From an uncultured Bacteroidales bacterium (GTDB lineage Bacteria; Bacteroidota; Bacteroidia; Bacteroidales; Bacteroidaceae), in the NCBI GenBank assembly GCA_945788445.1, contig CALZMA010000070.1, positions 1 to 5,603 on the forward strand: a DNA stretch of 5,603 nt, given 5' to 3'. Position 1 is the stretch's first letter. Each line of letters starts with the position of its first letter. The notes below the pieces were generated by a model. That model was not told the DNA's origin and did no database searches. It saw only the letters and a program-made list of their open reading frames with translations. A program made the position numbers and the translations under genes. Positions 5,403-5,603 of the stretch are shown here, piece by piece.

Positions 5403-5603
5403 ATGAAAACCTACGCTACTTGTCTTTCCATAGCCGGTTCCGACCCCTCGGGCGGCGCGGGCCTGCAGGCCGACCTCAAGACCTTCACCCTCCTGGGCAC
5501 TTACGGGCAGGCCGTGCCCACGGCGCTCACCGTGCAGAACAGCCGGGGCGTGCGGCGCAGCGAACCCGTCGCGGCCGGCCTGGTGCGCGACCAGCTCGAG
5601 GCC
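5403..5603 (+). CDS. thiD: Hydroxymethylpyrimidine/phosphomethylpyrimidine kinase, N-terminal part
   Basis: Partial gene: 67 codons are present and the frame is open at the window edge, so roughly the last three quarters of a typical 260-280-residue ThiD are missing. ThiD phosphorylates 4-amino-5-hydroxymethyl-2-methylpyrimidine twice to give HMP-PP for thiamine synthesis. The visible segment has the ribokinase-like N-terminus SIAGSDPSGGAGLQADLKTF (9-28), which forms the HMP-binding pocket, followed by LGTYGQAVPTALTVQN (31-46), both hallmarks of the family. The ATG at 5403 fits the family start. The gap to aroE is 42 nt with no recognisable promoter or terminator, so it may be the fourth gene of the tsaC-clc-aroE run. 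A fusion to ThiE or another thiamine domain downstream cannot be excluded, because the rest is outside the window. Confidence 0.94.
   Translation, partial: MKTYATCLSIAGSDPSGGAGLQADLKTFTLLGTYGQAVPTALTVQNSRGVRRSEPVAAGLVRDQLEA

Noticed and set aside
1..5603. CRISPR array, insertion sequence, phage, tRNA or defence/toxin-antitoxin genes
   Set aside because: No direct repeat array, terminal inverted repeats, transposase motif, cloverleaf or small paired genes were seen; every sizeable stretch is explained by housekeeping genes.

Overview
The window reads as an ordinary chromosomal segment of a GC-rich member of the Bacteroidales (phylum Bacteroidota). Three things point there. The proteins have a Bacteroidales character: a separate PyrI regulatory subunit beside PyrB, and a ClC protein with a GGSVGAES gate motif and a C-terminal CBS pair. 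Two intergenic regions carry exact copies of the Bacteroides-type -7 promoter element TAnnTTTG. None of the seven gene starts has a purine-rich Shine-Dalgarno sequence. The genus cannot be fixed from the sequence; the high GC content excludes the more AT-rich Bacteroides species only loosely.

The left part (about 5-2016) is transcribed leftward and concerns pyrimidines. In transcription order it holds cdd (cytidine deaminase, salvage), then pyrB and pyrI (catalytic and regulatory subunits of aspartate carbamoyltransferase, the committed step of de novo UMP synthesis). pyrB has its own well-formed promoter after cdd, so pyrBI can be transcribed independently. No terminator hairpin separates cdd from pyrB.

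A divergent control region (2017-2101) separates cdd from a rightward run of four tightly spaced genes. These are a YrdC-family threonylcarbamoyl-AMP synthase (tRNA t6A modification), a ClC-family anion channel/transporter with a CBS pair, aroE (shikimate dehydrogenase) and the first 67 codons of thiD (HMP/HMP-P kinase, thiamine synthesis), which runs off the right edge. Gaps of 36, 13 and 42 nt suggest one transcript, although the genes share no pathway; they look like a housekeeping operon of convenience.

I find no mobile element, CRISPR array, tRNA/rRNA, phage gene, toxin-antitoxin pair or defence gene, and no stretch over 300 bases without a gene. I do not see a previously undescribed system. 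The points most worth a second look are the ClC protein's channel-like replacement of the internal proton glutamate and its degenerate first selectivity motif, a textbook G-quadruplex motif filling the tsaC-clc gap, and an inverted pair of -7-like elements between cdd and tsaC.
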